A stretch of 43,938 nt of DNA, from the IMG/VR virus record IMGVR_UViG_3300017757_000025, positions 1 through 43,938 of that record. One strand, written 5' to 3'. This DNA is from a virus. The notes under the pieces are model-generated. The model was not told the DNA's origin and did not search any database. It saw only the letters and a program-made list of their open reading frames with translations. Below, in pieces: positions 1-8,553 of the stretch (within the stretch, counting starts at the first letter, position 1; every line of letters starts with the position of its first letter). The translations under genes were made by a program, and so were the position numbers.

Positions 1-83
1 TTACATATAAAATTTATCATTCACCTGATATTATAGTCAACGGTACTGCTGAGTTATTCGATGACATAATAGAGTTTGAATGA
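1..83 (+). CDS. 3' end of an unidentified gene (5' truncated)
   Basis: The frame starting at base 3 is open from the window edge to a TGA at 81-83 and gives 26 residues ending in an acidic tail (ELFDDIIEFE). The stop overlaps the next start as ATGA, the translational-coupling arrangement seen elsewhere in this window, which supports it as a real gene end. Too little remains to name a function. Confidence 0.6.
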   Translation, partial: TYKIYHSPDIIVNGTAELFDDIIEFE

Positions 84-643
84 AAGCCCATAGAATATTC
101 GACAAAGGACAAATAGTATATTGTTTATTAGCATCACATACTAACCCAAACATTTTATTACCAGTTAAAGGTAAGATCTTAGATTCCAAGTGGGATCCAG
201 TTAATCCTTTATATCAAATTAGGATTATTAAGTTTTATGATAATATGAAATTCATAAAGCAACATTTTTTTGATATGAATTTTAGGCATGTGTTTGAAAA
301 CCGAGCTAGAAAAATGATTCTTAAAGCAAAGGATTATAAAACCGTTAGATCATTAGAAGAAAGACTAAATGAAAAAGATAGAGAAAGATTTTATGTTGTA
401 GTAGAATCAGTTATGTGTACTAAAACTAAAGTTAGTTTATCTAAGCTTTTTGAAAAGGTTCAGTTTTACATGATTTCTAAAAACCTAAAAGAAATAAAAG
501 AAATTTCTGCAAGACCATTTTTTAAAGGTCCACTCTCTTTAGATAGTGTTAAAGAATTTGATGCTAGATTTAAGAAAGGATTTTATGATAAGTTTATGAT
601 GAGTGATATTGACATTGACAAATATCTAAATAGCTTAAGTTAA
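80..643 (+). CDS. hypothetical protein, 187 aa
   Basis: I do not recognise this protein. It is a soluble, lysine- and aromatic-rich chain with no signal peptide or membrane segment. The middle (about residues 75-105) is strongly charged and looks helical, and the C-terminus is acidic (SDIDIDKYLNSLS). The start overlaps the stop of the upstream gene (ATGA), so the two are probably translated as a pair. It sits directly before the tail/baseplate cluster and is separated from it by a 30-base gap with an ATATATAA box, so it probably belongs to the preceding transcription unit. Confidence 0.6.
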   Translation: MKAHRIFDKGQIVYCLLASHTNPNILLPVKGKILDSKWDPVNPLYQIRIIKFYDNMKFIKQHFFDMNFRHVFENRARKMILKAKDYKTVRSLEERLNEKDRERFYVVVESVMCTKTKVSLSKLFEKVQFYMISKNLKEIKEISARPFFKGPLSLDSVKEFDARFKKGFYDKFMMSDIDIDKYLNSLS

Positions 644-651
644 ATATATAA
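644..651 (+). promoter_or_regulatory. candidate late promoter box (ATATATAA)
   Basis: ATATATAA in the context taaATATATAAtaaa lies 22 bases before the ATG at 674. The same octamer recurs in seven other gaps of this window at similar distances from starts. It resembles the T4 late -10 box TATAAATA. The assignment is inferred from recurrence only. Confidence 0.4.
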
Positions 652-673
652 TAAAAATACTCTTTTTTAGAAT

Positions 674-2461
674 ATGAAATTCAGTGATAGAATACGAGAT
701 CTCAATGATGCAATGTTTCCAACTATTGATAAAAACAATCCTAATGTAATAGGGGCGTTTGGTGGAGAATCTGTTGGATTTGCTAGAGGAGTTGCAGAAC
801 AATATTCTTCTGGGTTTTATCAAAACACAGCCCCTGCTGATGCATTTACTGTCCCTACAGCTATGGCTGGTAAAGATTTACCTAAATCTATTGGTAACTC
901 ATATGCATTATTTAACTTTCAAGGTTTTAGTGGCGGGTTAGAAAATACAGCTTCTGCTAATTATATTGATAGCGATGGAAATCCTCTTATGGGAGGTAAA
1001 GATGCACATAGTGTTTCAATACCAAAAATTATAAATTTCTTTGATACTCACTATAAAAAAATAAATTATAAACCTGCAGATTTTTTATATTCTAAATATT
1101 ACAAAAAAATTCCAGTTAATCATTTAGTTACTTTAAGAAGATTTCCAACTCCTATTCCAGATAACATTTATGATTTAAAAGAAGCACAAGCAGCTAAGAA
1201 AGAAGGTGAAAAACCAAAAAAGATAGGTGAGACTATTTATACTGCAGGTGTTACTGCTGTTACTTATTTAGGAGAAACTGCTGGTAATACATTAGAAGAT
1301 ATATTAACAATGTCTTTTGGTACTAATTGGAAAGAAATTGAATCTGAAATGGAAGCCATAGCTTCTAATGATGGTGGATATACTTCACAGCCGTTTTACA
1401 GTAAGATAGGTGGAATTGGTAGAGCAACGACAGATGCTTTAGCAGGAGTTACGTCTGGTGAAAAATTTAGAAAAGGAATAAATTCAACAGATGATAAATT
1501 AGGTACTACTTATGCTAATTTTGTATTAGGGCCAGTGAATGTAGTAAACAAAACTAATATTAGAGATAGAGGATTAAAGTTTCAAAATGATATGAAGCTT
1601 AAATTTGAATATGAACTTAAATCATTAAGTTATGTTAATCCTAAAGTTGCTATGATTGATATTATGAGTAACATGTTAACTATGACAACTAATAATGCTC
1701 AATTCTTTGGTGGAGGCCATAGGTATTATGGATCTGCTGGTGCTGTTGCAAATCAATTTGGAGATATTAATAAATTAAAAGGTGGAGATTTCTCAGGATA
1801 TATGGGGAGTGTAGTTCAAGATGTTGAGACAGGTTTTAGTAATTTATTTGGAACAGGTGATGGTGGATTTGATGCTAATAGTATAGTAGATGGATTAAAG
1901 AAAGTTGGAACTACTATGTTAGGAAATGTATTAGGTGGATTCTTAAGTGGAAATGTAGGTGCTGTTAGTGGTACACAAGCTACAAAAACTTTTATTAGCG
2001 GGGAGCCTACTGGTAATTGGCATGTGACTGTAGGTAATCCATTAAATCCTATTGTTATGATGGGTAATATGATATGTGATAATGCTACAATGACACTAGG
2101 GGCAGGTTTAGGTTATGATGATTTTCCTATGGAGGTATCTTTTGAGTTAGATATTAAACATGGTAAGCCTAGAGATAAAGGTGATATTGAAAATATGTTT
2201 AATGCAGGTCGTGGTAGAATATATGCTTCTGCTCAAAATGTTGATGATATATTAAATTTAAAAGGATTAGAAGTTCAAACTTATGGATCTAAACCAGATG
2301 TTGGTACATCTTCTATACAAAAAAGCTCGAATGAAGGTTTAGCTACAGGTAGTGCAAATAATGAAAGTATTGGTAATGTTGGTGGAAGTGGTGATGGATC
2401 TAATATGAGTGCAAATGCAGCATATGTTTCTAACTTAACGAGTATGATGATTGATTCTTAA
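674..2461 (+). CDS. probable tail/baseplate structural protein with a tube-like C-terminal domain
   Basis: 595-aa structural protein. An N-terminal Gly/Ala/Ser-rich segment is followed near residues 150-165 by a motif NHLVTLRRFPTPIPDN, and near residues 443-505 by GNWHVTVGNPLNPIVMMGN and a strand-rich stretch ending in FELDIKHGKPRDKG. These resemble parts of tail-tube-fold proteins of large myoviruses (tube initiators such as gp48/gp54), though I cannot align them without a search. The region after residue 545 is low-complexity Ser/Asn/Gly. It opens the baseplate cluster, 13 bases ahead of the LysM-like gene and ahead of hub and spike genes. Alternatives are another baseplate or neck protein. 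Confidence 0.5.
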   Translation: MKFSDRIRDLNDAMFPTIDKNNPNVIGAFGGESVGFARGVAEQYSSGFYQNTAPADAFTVPTAMAGKDLPKSIGNSYALFNFQGFSGGLENTASANYIDSDGNPLMGGKDAHSVSIPKIINFFDTHYKKINYKPADFLYSKYYKKIPVNHLVTLRRFPTPIPDNIYDLKEAQAAKKEGEKPKKIGETIYTAGVTAVTYLGETAGNTLEDILTMSFGTNWKEIESEMEAIASNDGGYTSQPFYSKIGGIGRATTDALAGVTSGEKFRKGINSTDDKLGTTYANFVLGPVNVVNKTNIRDRGLKFQNDMKLKFEYELKSLSYVNPKVAMIDIMSNMLTMTTNNAQFFGGGHRYYGSAGAVANQFGDINKLKGGDFSGYMGSVVQDVETGFSNLFGTGDGGFDANSIVDGLKKVGTTMLGNVLGGFLSGNVGAVSGTQATKTFISGEPTGNWHVTVGNPLNPIVMMGNMICDNATMTLGAGLGYDDFPMEVSFELDIKHGKPRDKGDIENMFNAGRGRIYASAQNVDDILNLKGLEVQTYGSKPDVGTSSIQKSSNEGLATGSANNESIGNVGGSGDGSNMSANAAYVSNLTSMMIDS

Positions 2462-2474
2462 AAGATAAACGAAT

Positions 2475-3002
2475 ATGGATATAAGATCTTTAACATTAAA
2501 AAATAAATTGACTATTGAAGATACTGGAGAACAGTATTTTGATTTAACGGCTCCTTCTTTTACTTATATAACTGACCAAGGTATTAAGGCATTGCATTAT
2601 GTTATGCAAGATCAAGTAGGTAGAGTAGATAAAATATCCGAAATTTATTTTGGTACTGGAGAATATATTGATGCTATATGTATAGTTAATAATATCTTTA
2701 ATCCTTTTAGTTTAAATGAAGGTGATATATTAGTAATTCCTAATCTTAATAATTTAGATCTGTTATATAGAAGACCTAATCCAGCATCTAGACCAAATGC
2801 AGTATTAGCACAATATGTTAATACAGATGTACAAAGTGAAATTGATCAAAGCAGAGTTCAAAGATTAATACAAAAAGCTAAAACTAAAAAAGATGGTGTT
2901 AAAGCTCCTATCCCACCTAATATGTTACAACAAGGTCAAGATGCTAAGATATACGAAGGTGGTAAAATATTACTAGGTGCTAATCTAAAAACACGAAAAT
3001 AG
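2475..3002 (+). CDS. LysM-like baseplate protein (gp53-like candidate)
   Basis: 175 aa. Residues about 47-100 read as a LysM-type module: a helix (VGRVDKISEIYFGTGEYIDA) followed by NNIFNPFSLNEGDILVIPN, the typical 'start-here, write-down-the-index' pattern of LysM domains that end in a proline after a hydrophobic strand. T4 gp53 and related tail proteins use LysM-like folds to bind baseplate partners rather than cell wall, which is likely here given the flanking tube-like and hub genes. The C-terminal third is basic and helical and contains PIPPNMLQQG. I cannot tell gp53 from other LysM tail proteins (for example the gp53/gpX-like group) by eye. Confidence 0.5.
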   Translation: MDIRSLTLKNKLTIEDTGEQYFDLTAPSFTYITDQGIKALHYVMQDQVGRVDKISEIYFGTGEYIDAICIVNNIFNPFSLNEGDILVIPNLNNLDLLYRRPNPASRPNAVLAQYVNTDVQSEIDQSRVQRLIQKAKTKKDGVKAPIPPNMLQQGQDAKIYEGGKILLGANLKTRK

Positions 3003-3009
3003 TTAAGTT

Positions 3010-4503
3010 ATGTCTGAGAGTATAGTTGAAAGAAACATATTAACAATTATAGAGCCAGCCATAGAATTAGATCCATTAGAAATTTTTGATGTTGAAAGTG
3101 GTTCGGATAATTCTATGGGAGCAGAGATGAAAGAAAAACCTTCAAAGGTAAGTTCTTATATTCCATTAGTAAGAGTTAATAATTATGAACTTCAGGGTGA
3201 TAGATTAAATTTCTTTTCTTTAAAAAATGATGGGTTCTATCCAACATGTAAAATAATATTTGAAGACGTTGATGGATTCTTTACTGCTAGATTCTATCCT
3301 AAAGATGGTGATATTATTCAAGTTAATATTAGATCACAGGGTGATGAAACTACATTTAAGCCTATAAGAATAGATTTTACAATAGTAGATATTAAGCCTA
3401 TTGGTGGTGGGGGTGGACAAGAAGCTAATAAGTATATGGTATTAGGTAGAATGTTTGTTCCTAACTTATTTACAGAAAATGTAGAATATGAAGAAGATGT
3501 TACTAGTTTTGATGCCTTATTAAATATTGCAGAAAAATTAAAATTAGGATATGCTTCTAATATTGAAGAAACTGCTGATCAAATGACTTGGACAAATCCT
3601 AATGATACAACAGAAACGTGGATACAGGATATTGTAGCAAATAGTTATTTAAATGATGAAACATTTTTTACTGCTTATATAGATCCTTACTATTATTTAA
3701 CTTTAGTTGATGTAAATAGATTCTTTAGCCAAGAAGGAGCTATTGAAGCTAGCCAAACATTTAGCCAAAATGCTGGAGATAATTTTAGTGCTGAAGGTGC
3801 CGATGGGCAAGAAGATAATTTTCCTAATTATTTAAGTAATATGATTCAGATGCAAGGTGGTGCTAGATATATTTCCAAACATCAAATGGTTAATAAGAGC
3901 GGAGAAATAAGTAAAGCAAACGGTTATAAAAGATATACTCAATATTGGGATCTTAATGCTAAAGAATGGGTAAGTGAATTTGTTGATCCTTTAACAAACA
4001 ATACACCAGGAATGATACCAGCAACAAAAGGTAGAATAATTGATGGTGAAGTAGAAGGACCAAGAAATGATCAAGTTAAATATAAGTACTTAGGTACTCA
4101 AGGCGATAATGTTCATCCTGAATTTCAGTATAGTACAGTTCTTAATTATCAAAATATTACTGAGATTAATAAAATAGGAATGGTTATTGACTTAGATACA
4201 GTTAATCCTGCTCTTGTAAGATATAGTAGAATTTATGTTCAAATTTTAGAATATGGAAGCCCAGTACAAAATACTTTATTAAATCCAAGTAATAGAGAAC
4301 TTGAAGGTGAACAAACACCACAAACAAGATCATCAGACGAAACGGGAAATGATGCACAAACATCAGGTAATCAGAATGGAGTAGTAAATGAATATCTTAC
4401 TGGGTTTTATGTAATAGCTGGAGTAGAGTGGATATTAACCAAGCCAGGTGTATTAAGAATGAGACTTAAATTACAGCGCCGAGAGTTTACTCCATCTACT
4501 TAA
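3010..4503 (+). CDS. probable baseplate hub protein (gp27/gpD-like)
   Basis: 497 aa. The N-terminal half is beta-rich with a segment typical of hub domains (residues about 55-115, ending in DGDIIQVNIRSQGDE), followed by a helix-rich part with SFDALLNIAEKLKLGYASN (about 168-190) and WIQDIVANSYLNDETFFTAY (about 206-225), the arrangement found in phage hub proteins of the gp27/gpD class. A disordered Gln/Asn/Thr-rich insert lies near residues 425-460, then a final beta segment. It is followed by another tube-like gene and by the spike gene, the expected partners of a hub. Identification rests on general pattern and context. Confidence 0.5.
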   Translation: MSESIVERNILTIIEPAIELDPLEIFDVESGSDNSMGAEMKEKPSKVSSYIPLVRVNNYELQGDRLNFFSLKNDGFYPTCKIIFEDVDGFFTARFYPKDGDIIQVNIRSQGDETTFKPIRIDFTIVDIKPIGGGGGQEANKYMVLGRMFVPNLFTENVEYEEDVTSFDALLNIAEKLKLGYASNIEETADQMTWTNPNDTTETWIQDIVANSYLNDETFFTAYIDPYYYLTLVDVNRFFSQEGAIEASQTFSQNAGDNFSAEGADGQEDNFPNYLSNMIQMQGGARYISKHQMVNKSGEISKANGYKRYTQYWDLNAKEWVSEFVDPLTNNTPGMIPATKGRIIDGEVEGPRNDQVKYKYLGTQGDNVHPEFQYSTVLNYQNITEINKIGMVIDLDTVNPALVRYSRIYVQILEYGSPVQNTLLNPSNRELEGEQTPQTRSSDETGNDAQTSGNQNGVVNEYLTGFYVIAGVEWILTKPGVLRMRLKLQRREFTPST

Positions 4504-4510
4504 ATAAATA
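4501..4510 (+). promoter_or_regulatory. candidate late promoter box (TAAATAAATA)
   Basis: TAAATAAATA overlaps the stop codon of the hub-like gene and ends 18 bases before the ATG at 4529. The identical 10-mer occurs at 20203-20212, also 18 bases before a start, and at 32908-32917. Its last eight bases differ from the T4 late box TATAAATA at one position. Function is inferred. Confidence 0.3.
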
Positions 4511-4528
4511 TAAAAAGAAAACTAAATT

Positions 4529-6043
4529 ATGCCATTAATAGATTATGCAAATCCAGCAGGAAGTCAAGGACTACAGCAATTAGCTGGCCCTTTCGGTTCT
4601 TTATTAGGGCCGGGTGCTTCATTTCCTGCAAGTTATGATTATGCTAAACGATTTGTTAATAATTCTACAACTGCTGAAGGTAGTGGTGGTAATGGTGTTA
4701 CTGCTTTAGATGATCCTACTTATTTAGGATTCCAATTAATGTTTGATCCATTTAGCCCATTATTTGCTGGGGCTGGGATTGGTAGCCCAGGTATAGGTAA
4801 CGATGCTTTACCAGGTTCTGGTGGTAGTGGTAATTTAGGAAGTTTAGCTTCTCAGTTTGGTATTCCTAATCCAGGGGATGAAACTGCTGGTGTAGGTTAT
4901 GATAAGTCGGCTAATGCTATAGGTTATTTAAATAAGATTGGAGAAGGTACACGAGCTAAGTATTTGCAAGCCTTTGTTCAAGGAATACAAGAAATCAATA
5001 GAACTCGTCCATATTATTGGCAAACTATTGAAGGTTTAGATGAAGCCTGGGGAAAGGCTACAGATTTTAAATTGGACCCTTATACAGGTAGTGCACCTGG
5101 TGCAGGTATAACTATTGGTTGTTTAGAAGCAATAGATTTAAAATTAACTGCATTATTTAGTTTATATAAAATGGCTGTTTATGATGTTCAATATAAGAGG
5201 TGTATTTTACCACCTAACTTAATGAAGTTTGATGTATATGTTTATATTCAAGAAATAAGAAAATTTAAGACAGTAAGAAATTGGTTAACTACATTTAATC
5301 CTAGTAAAAATGGAGAAGATACTGCAAACTTTACAAATGAAAATACTTCTCAAGTAGGTTTTAAATTTACAGACTGTACTTGGGATATGGCTGCTACTGG
5401 TAAAGTTTTTGAAACTGTAACAAATTCTGGGGGAACTATAGCTACAACAAGCATAAAGTTTGGTTATTCTAATATAGAACAACAATCTCAGTTTTCCGGT
5501 TTTGATGGTGCTCTTAAAGATTGGACTCTACAGCAATCCAGTGCAAAGCTAGGATCAAGAGTTAAAAAGTTTGCTAAAGATCAAGTAAATAATATAGCAG
5601 CTGGTGCAGTTAATCAAGCTCAAAGAACTGTATCAAGTGCAATACAAGGAATTACTTTAGGTAATGTTTTTGGTGCACGAAATGAAATATTTGCTGCTAT
5701 ACAAAATCCACAAGCTTTAGCAAATGCTGCTGTAGGTGCAGCTGTTCAGGCAGGTGAAGGTTTAGGTGAATCATTAATAAACTTATTTAGAGACGGTGTT
5801 GATAAAATAGGTAATGCATTTGATCAACCTACAGCAGCCGGAAGTATAATTTCACAAACAGTTGGAGATAATATTTTTGCTGATGCAACTAATCCACCTG
5901 ATGGGCCTGCATCTGGACCAGACTTAGGAGGAAATATATTTGCAGCAGGGGCAGGCGGTCCGTCTTTAGAATCTACTAATGTGTTTGGTGATACTCCTCC
6001 AGGTAATAATTCCGATATAAGCGGGGAAAATATTTTTAGTTAA
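4529..6043 (+). CDS. tail-tube-like baseplate protein (gp48/gp54-type candidate)
   Basis: 504 aa. After a Gly/Ser-rich N-terminus, residues about 150-270 contain INRTRPYYWQTIEGLDEAW, ILPPNLMKFDVYVYIQEIRK and a strand pattern resembling the tail-tube fold (gp19-like), in which a 'PPNL-x-FDVYVYI-EIRKF' type strand is characteristic. The C-terminal 150 residues are Ala/Gly/Asn-rich and probably flexible. T4 baseplates carry gp48 and gp54, tube-like proteins that nucleate the tube on the hub, and this gene lies between hub-like and spike genes, so a tube-initiator role is likely. The stop overlaps the next start (TAATG at 6041-6045), indicating coupled translation. Confidence 0.5.
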   Translation: MPLIDYANPAGSQGLQQLAGPFGSLLGPGASFPASYDYAKRFVNNSTTAEGSGGNGVTALDDPTYLGFQLMFDPFSPLFAGAGIGSPGIGNDALPGSGGSGNLGSLASQFGIPNPGDETAGVGYDKSANAIGYLNKIGEGTRAKYLQAFVQGIQEINRTRPYYWQTIEGLDEAWGKATDFKLDPYTGSAPGAGITIGCLEAIDLKLTALFSLYKMAVYDVQYKRCILPPNLMKFDVYVYIQEIRKFKTVRNWLTTFNPSKNGEDTANFTNENTSQVGFKFTDCTWDMAATGKVFETVTNSGGTIATTSIKFGYSNIEQQSQFSGFDGALKDWTLQQSSAKLGSRVKKFAKDQVNNIAAGAVNQAQRTVSSAIQGITLGNVFGARNEIFAAIQNPQALANAAVGAAVQAGEGLGESLINLFRDGVDKIGNAFDQPTAAGSIISQTVGDNIFADATNPPDGPASGPDLGGNIFAAGAGGPSLESTNVFGDTPPGNNSDISGENIFS

Positions 6044-6960
6044 TGGGAAAAGTTAATCCAGCAAATTTTAATGCCGACGATTTGCGAACTACTCAATGGG
6101 TAGGAATCGTTGAAGATACTAATGATGATATCTTTGAAGGTAGATGCAAGATTAGGGTATACGGTAAAATGGATGATCGTGTAGATCCTGAGGATCCACA
6201 AAGTGCATTTAAGATTCCAACCGTTGCTTTACCTTGGGCAAGACCTCATCAATTAATGTATGGTGGTAGTAATAGTGGAAGCGGTAAATTTGAAATTCCT
6301 AAATTAGGTTCTATTGTTAGAATTACATTTGACAATGGTAATTATTATCAACCAGTTTATCATGAAAACATTTATCCTTCAGATGAAACAAAAGCTGAAG
6401 TAGAACCATCCTACCAGAATTCTCATGTATTAATTTATGATACAGCATTTGGTTTAACTGGAGAATTACAGGATGGTGTCTCAGAAGTAACCAACGAAAG
6501 AGAAGGTGAACATATTAAAGTTTTCTTTACAGAGGAAAAAGGATTAATGATGGACTATACTACAACAGAAGGTCCAACCACAGTAAATGTAAAACCTGAT
6601 AACTCTGTTGAAATAATAAATGCAAACGGAGATTCTATTGTAATGCTTAATGATGGAAATATAACATTTACACATTCTGCTCAATTTACAATTAATAGTG
6701 GAGCTGATACTGTAATTAATGCTGATGCTAATTGTCTTGTTAACTGTGTTGATGCTGTGATTACCGCTACAGGATCTACTCATTTAAATTCTCCAAAGAT
6801 TACATTAGGAGAACAAGGCACCGATGCTGTACTTAAAGGTACTCAGTTTATTAATGATCTTTATAATAATCATACACATATTGGAAATCATGGTTCACCA
6901 ACTAGTCCTCCAATGGCACCAGGAAATCCTGCATTAAGTACAAAGAATACAACTGACTAA
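6043..6960 (+). CDS. gp5: baseplate central spike, gp5-like OB-fold plus beta-helix, no lysozyme domain
   Basis: 305 aa. Residues about 15-115 match the gp5/VgrG N-terminal OB domain: WVGIVEDTNDDIFEGRCKIR, then VALPWARPHQ, then a strand pair ending in GSIVRITFDNGNYYQPVYH. Residues about 165-265 are short alternating strands rich in D, N, T and V (for example SVEIINANGDSIVMLNDG), as in the gp5 C-terminal triple-stranded beta-helix. The C-terminus has NHTHIGNHG followed by SPTSPP, the His-rich tip found on many metal-binding spikes. T4 gp5 has a lysozyme domain between OB and helix; here there is no room for one, so wall digestion must be supplied by another protein. Coupled to the preceding gene by TAATG. 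Confidence 0.8.
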   Translation: MGKVNPANFNADDLRTTQWVGIVEDTNDDIFEGRCKIRVYGKMDDRVDPEDPQSAFKIPTVALPWARPHQLMYGGSNSGSGKFEIPKLGSIVRITFDNGNYYQPVYHENIYPSDETKAEVEPSYQNSHVLIYDTAFGLTGELQDGVSEVTNEREGEHIKVFFTEEKGLMMDYTTTEGPTTVNVKPDNSVEIINANGDSIVMLNDGNITFTHSAQFTINSGADTVINADANCLVNCVDAVITATGSTHLNSPKITLGEQGTDAVLKGTQFINDLYNNHTHIGNHGSPTSPPMAPGNPALSTKNTTD

Positions 6961-6967
6961 TATATAA
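6960..6967 (+). promoter_or_regulatory. candidate late promoter box (ATATATAA)
   Basis: Context taATATATAAact, overlapping the stop of the spike gene and 23 bases before the ATG at 6991. One of the recurring ATATATAA boxes. Confidence 0.35.
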
Positions 6968-6990
6968 ACTATAAATTAAATAATTAAATT

Positions 6991-7284
6991 ATGCCATTAG
7001 TACCATCAATAATATTAGCAGCTATGGACTCAGCATTTGTTGCAGGAATCACTGCAATGGAGGAAGCTGCTCAGACTAACATAGACAATTCAAAGGAAAT
7101 AGTTTCTGAAACTCAAATTAAAGCAGCAGGAGGAGCGGCCTTTGCTGCTATAGCGGGCCCTGCTATCGATGCATACATAAGATCACAAACTTTGATTGTA
7201 CCACCAGGACAACTTGTAGTGGCACCGCCACCGGCAGGTACTGGAGCAACCACAGCACCATCTCCACCAATTATTCCTGTATAA
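6991..7284 (+). CDS. small hypothetical virion protein, 97 aa
   Basis: Unidentified 97-aa protein. The first 65 residues are Ala/Ile-rich and helical (ILAAMDSAFVAGITAMEEAA; AAGGAAFAAIAGPAIDAY), followed by a Pro/Gly/Thr/Ala tail (VVAPPPAGTGATTAPSPP). Small proteins of this composition are common right after spike genes in myoviruses, where they may help form the spike tip or its assembly, but nothing here proves that. The hydrophobic stretches are weak as membrane segments. The gap that follows (7285-7375) holds a direct repeat GTATAACT (7279 and 7309), a palindrome ACTTATAAGT (7301-7310) and an ATATATAA box. Confidence 0.6.
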   Translation: MPLVPSIILAAMDSAFVAGITAMEEAAQTNIDNSKEIVSETQIKAAGGAAFAAIAGPAIDAYIRSQTLIVPPGQLVVAPPPAGTGATTAPSPPIIPV

Positions 7285-7338
7285 CTTAAACAATCAACTA
7301 ACTTATAAGTATAACTAATATTAGATACCTAAAGAGTA

Positions 7339-7346
7339 ATATATAA
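7339..7346 (+). promoter_or_regulatory. candidate late promoter box (ATATATAA)
   Basis: Context gtaATATATAAtct, 29 bases before the ATG at 7376 of the S1-domain gene, within the 91-base gap. It would allow the S1 and amidoligase genes to be transcribed apart from the spike operon. Inferred from recurrence. Confidence 0.4.
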
Positions 7347-7375
7347 TCTATAATAACTTCTAAAAATAAAAAAAA

Positions 7376-8515
7376 ATGATTGAACAAGAAATTACCGTAC
7401 AATTAAGTGATGATCCATTTGATACAAAAACAGTAAAGGTACAAGTACCGCATGGAGTCAAACTTATGTGTAACGAATCATATGCACCTGATGTATTATC
7501 TATGTATGGTGTAACTGATGCCACTCTAAAGAAAGCACAACTAACAGAAGATAAAGTTGACTATACTACAAGAGGTGAAATATCCTTTATATCAGAAGAT
7601 AGGACTAGGGCATTAATTGATATTCAATCAAAACATACCGCTTATTGTGTATTAACCAAAGAACCTGATTATATTGTAGAACAATTAAAGGTAGGTATGG
7701 AAATTGATGTAAAAATTAAAACTAGTAAAACTGGTGATGTTATCGCTTCAATTTCTGATGCTTTAATGGAAGTTAAGTTAAAAGAAATAAAAGATGCTAT
7801 TGGAAACAGTTCTATAGGTTTTACTGGAAAAGTTAAAGAATTAATTCATGGTGGTTATTGGGTAGATGTTGCAGGTATTAAATGTTTTATGCCAGGATCA
7901 TTAGGAGGTTTAAATAAATTACATGACTTCAATGCTATTGTAGGAAAGGATTTAATTGTTATGCCAATTACATTCTCTAAAGAAAAAGACACTGTTGTAG
8001 TTTCTCATAGAGAATATTTAAGAACAATGATTCCTACTACTATTGAAAATCTTAAGGAAAATATTAAAGAAGAAAAAGTTGGTTTTGTTACAGGTACTAC
8101 TAAGTTTGGGGTATTTGCTGAATTTGACGAATGTTTAACTGGGTTAATTCCTAAGGCTGAATTAAGTGAAGAATATCAAAATGCTTTAAATGATAAAAGT
8201 ATTAAACCTGGCGATGAAATTAAATTTTGGACTAAAGAAATTATTACTGATAGGAAAATCATATTAAGTCAGTTAGGTCCTAAAATTGATTTATGGGATG
8301 GTGCAGATGAGAAATATAAACCTATGATGGTTACTGAAGGAAAAGTAACTAAATTAACTTCTTATGGTGCCTTTGTAGAATTAGAAAAAGGTATAAGTGG
8401 TTTAGTTCATAAATCAAAACTAAAGAACCGAGAAATTGCAAAAGGGGATATTATTAATGTTAAGATTGGTAGTGTGAATGTTAATGATAGAAAAATTACA
8501 ATGAACATTGTATAA
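7376..8515 (+). CDS. ribosomal-protein-S1-like RNA-binding protein, four S1 (OB) domains
   Basis: 379 aa that divide into four S1-type OB repeats: about residues 62-126 (divergent, RGEISFISEDRTRALIDI), 147-212 (FTGKVKELIHGGYWVDVAG), 229-300 (GFVTGTTKFGVFAEFDECLT then GLIPKAEL) and 317-379 (TEGKVTKLTSYGAFVELEKG then GLVHKSKL). The last two carry the classic G-x-V-T...GAFVE...GL-H/P-K pattern of bS1. S1 binds single-stranded, A/U-rich mRNA leaders and delivers them to the 30S subunit; bacterial bS1 usually has four to six such domains. The gene starts after an A-rich run (aaaaataaaaaaaa) with no Shine-Dalgarno. In this phage, most leaders look the same, so a role in favouring phage mRNA translation is plausible. 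It lies in a tail cluster with no obvious structural role. Alternatives: RNA stability or autoregulation. Confidence 0.85.
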   Translation: MIEQEITVQLSDDPFDTKTVKVQVPHGVKLMCNESYAPDVLSMYGVTDATLKKAQLTEDKVDYTTRGEISFISEDRTRALIDIQSKHTAYCVLTKEPDYIVEQLKVGMEIDVKIKTSKTGDVIASISDALMEVKLKEIKDAIGNSSIGFTGKVKELIHGGYWVDVAGIKCFMPGSLGGLNKLHDFNAIVGKDLIVMPITFSKEKDTVVVSHREYLRTMIPTTIENLKENIKEEKVGFVTGTTKFGVFAEFDECLTGLIPKAELSEEYQNALNDKSIKPGDEIKFWTKEIITDRKIILSQLGPKIDLWDGADEKYKPMMVTEGKVTKLTSYGAFVELEKGISGLVHKSKLKNREIAKGDIINVKIGSVNVNDRKITMNIV

Positions 8516-8520
8516 CTGCA

Positions 8521-8553
8521 TTCCTGATTGTAAATATATAAACAAATCAGGAA
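8521..8553 (+). promoter_or_regulatory. hairpin enclosing a candidate late promoter and hiding the amidoligase ribosome-binding site
   Basis: Perfect 9-bp inverted repeat TTCCTGATT (8521-8529) and AATCAGGAA (8545-8553) with a 15-base loop that contains ATATATAA (8534-8541). The 3' arm includes AGGA (8549-8552), a Shine-Dalgarno-like site 5 bases before the ATG at 8558. In read-through RNA from the S1 gene the stem would mask this site; RNA started from the box in the loop would lack the 5' arm. The base pairing is visible; the regulatory role is inferred from T4 genes e and soc, which use this design. Confidence 0.6.

Noticed and set aside
635-823. Minus-strand ORFs of 60-120 codons (for example 635-823, 9541-9867, 18412-18726, 20365-20724, 30200-30544)
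   Set aside because: Each lies opposite a well-supported plus-strand gene, has no recognisable product, and has composition expected of a shadow frame in AT-rich DNA.
7301-7310. Palindrome ACTTATAAGT in the 7285-7375 gap as an operator
   Set aside because: A 10-base AT-rich palindrome is expected by chance in this sequence, and no second copy was seen near other genes.
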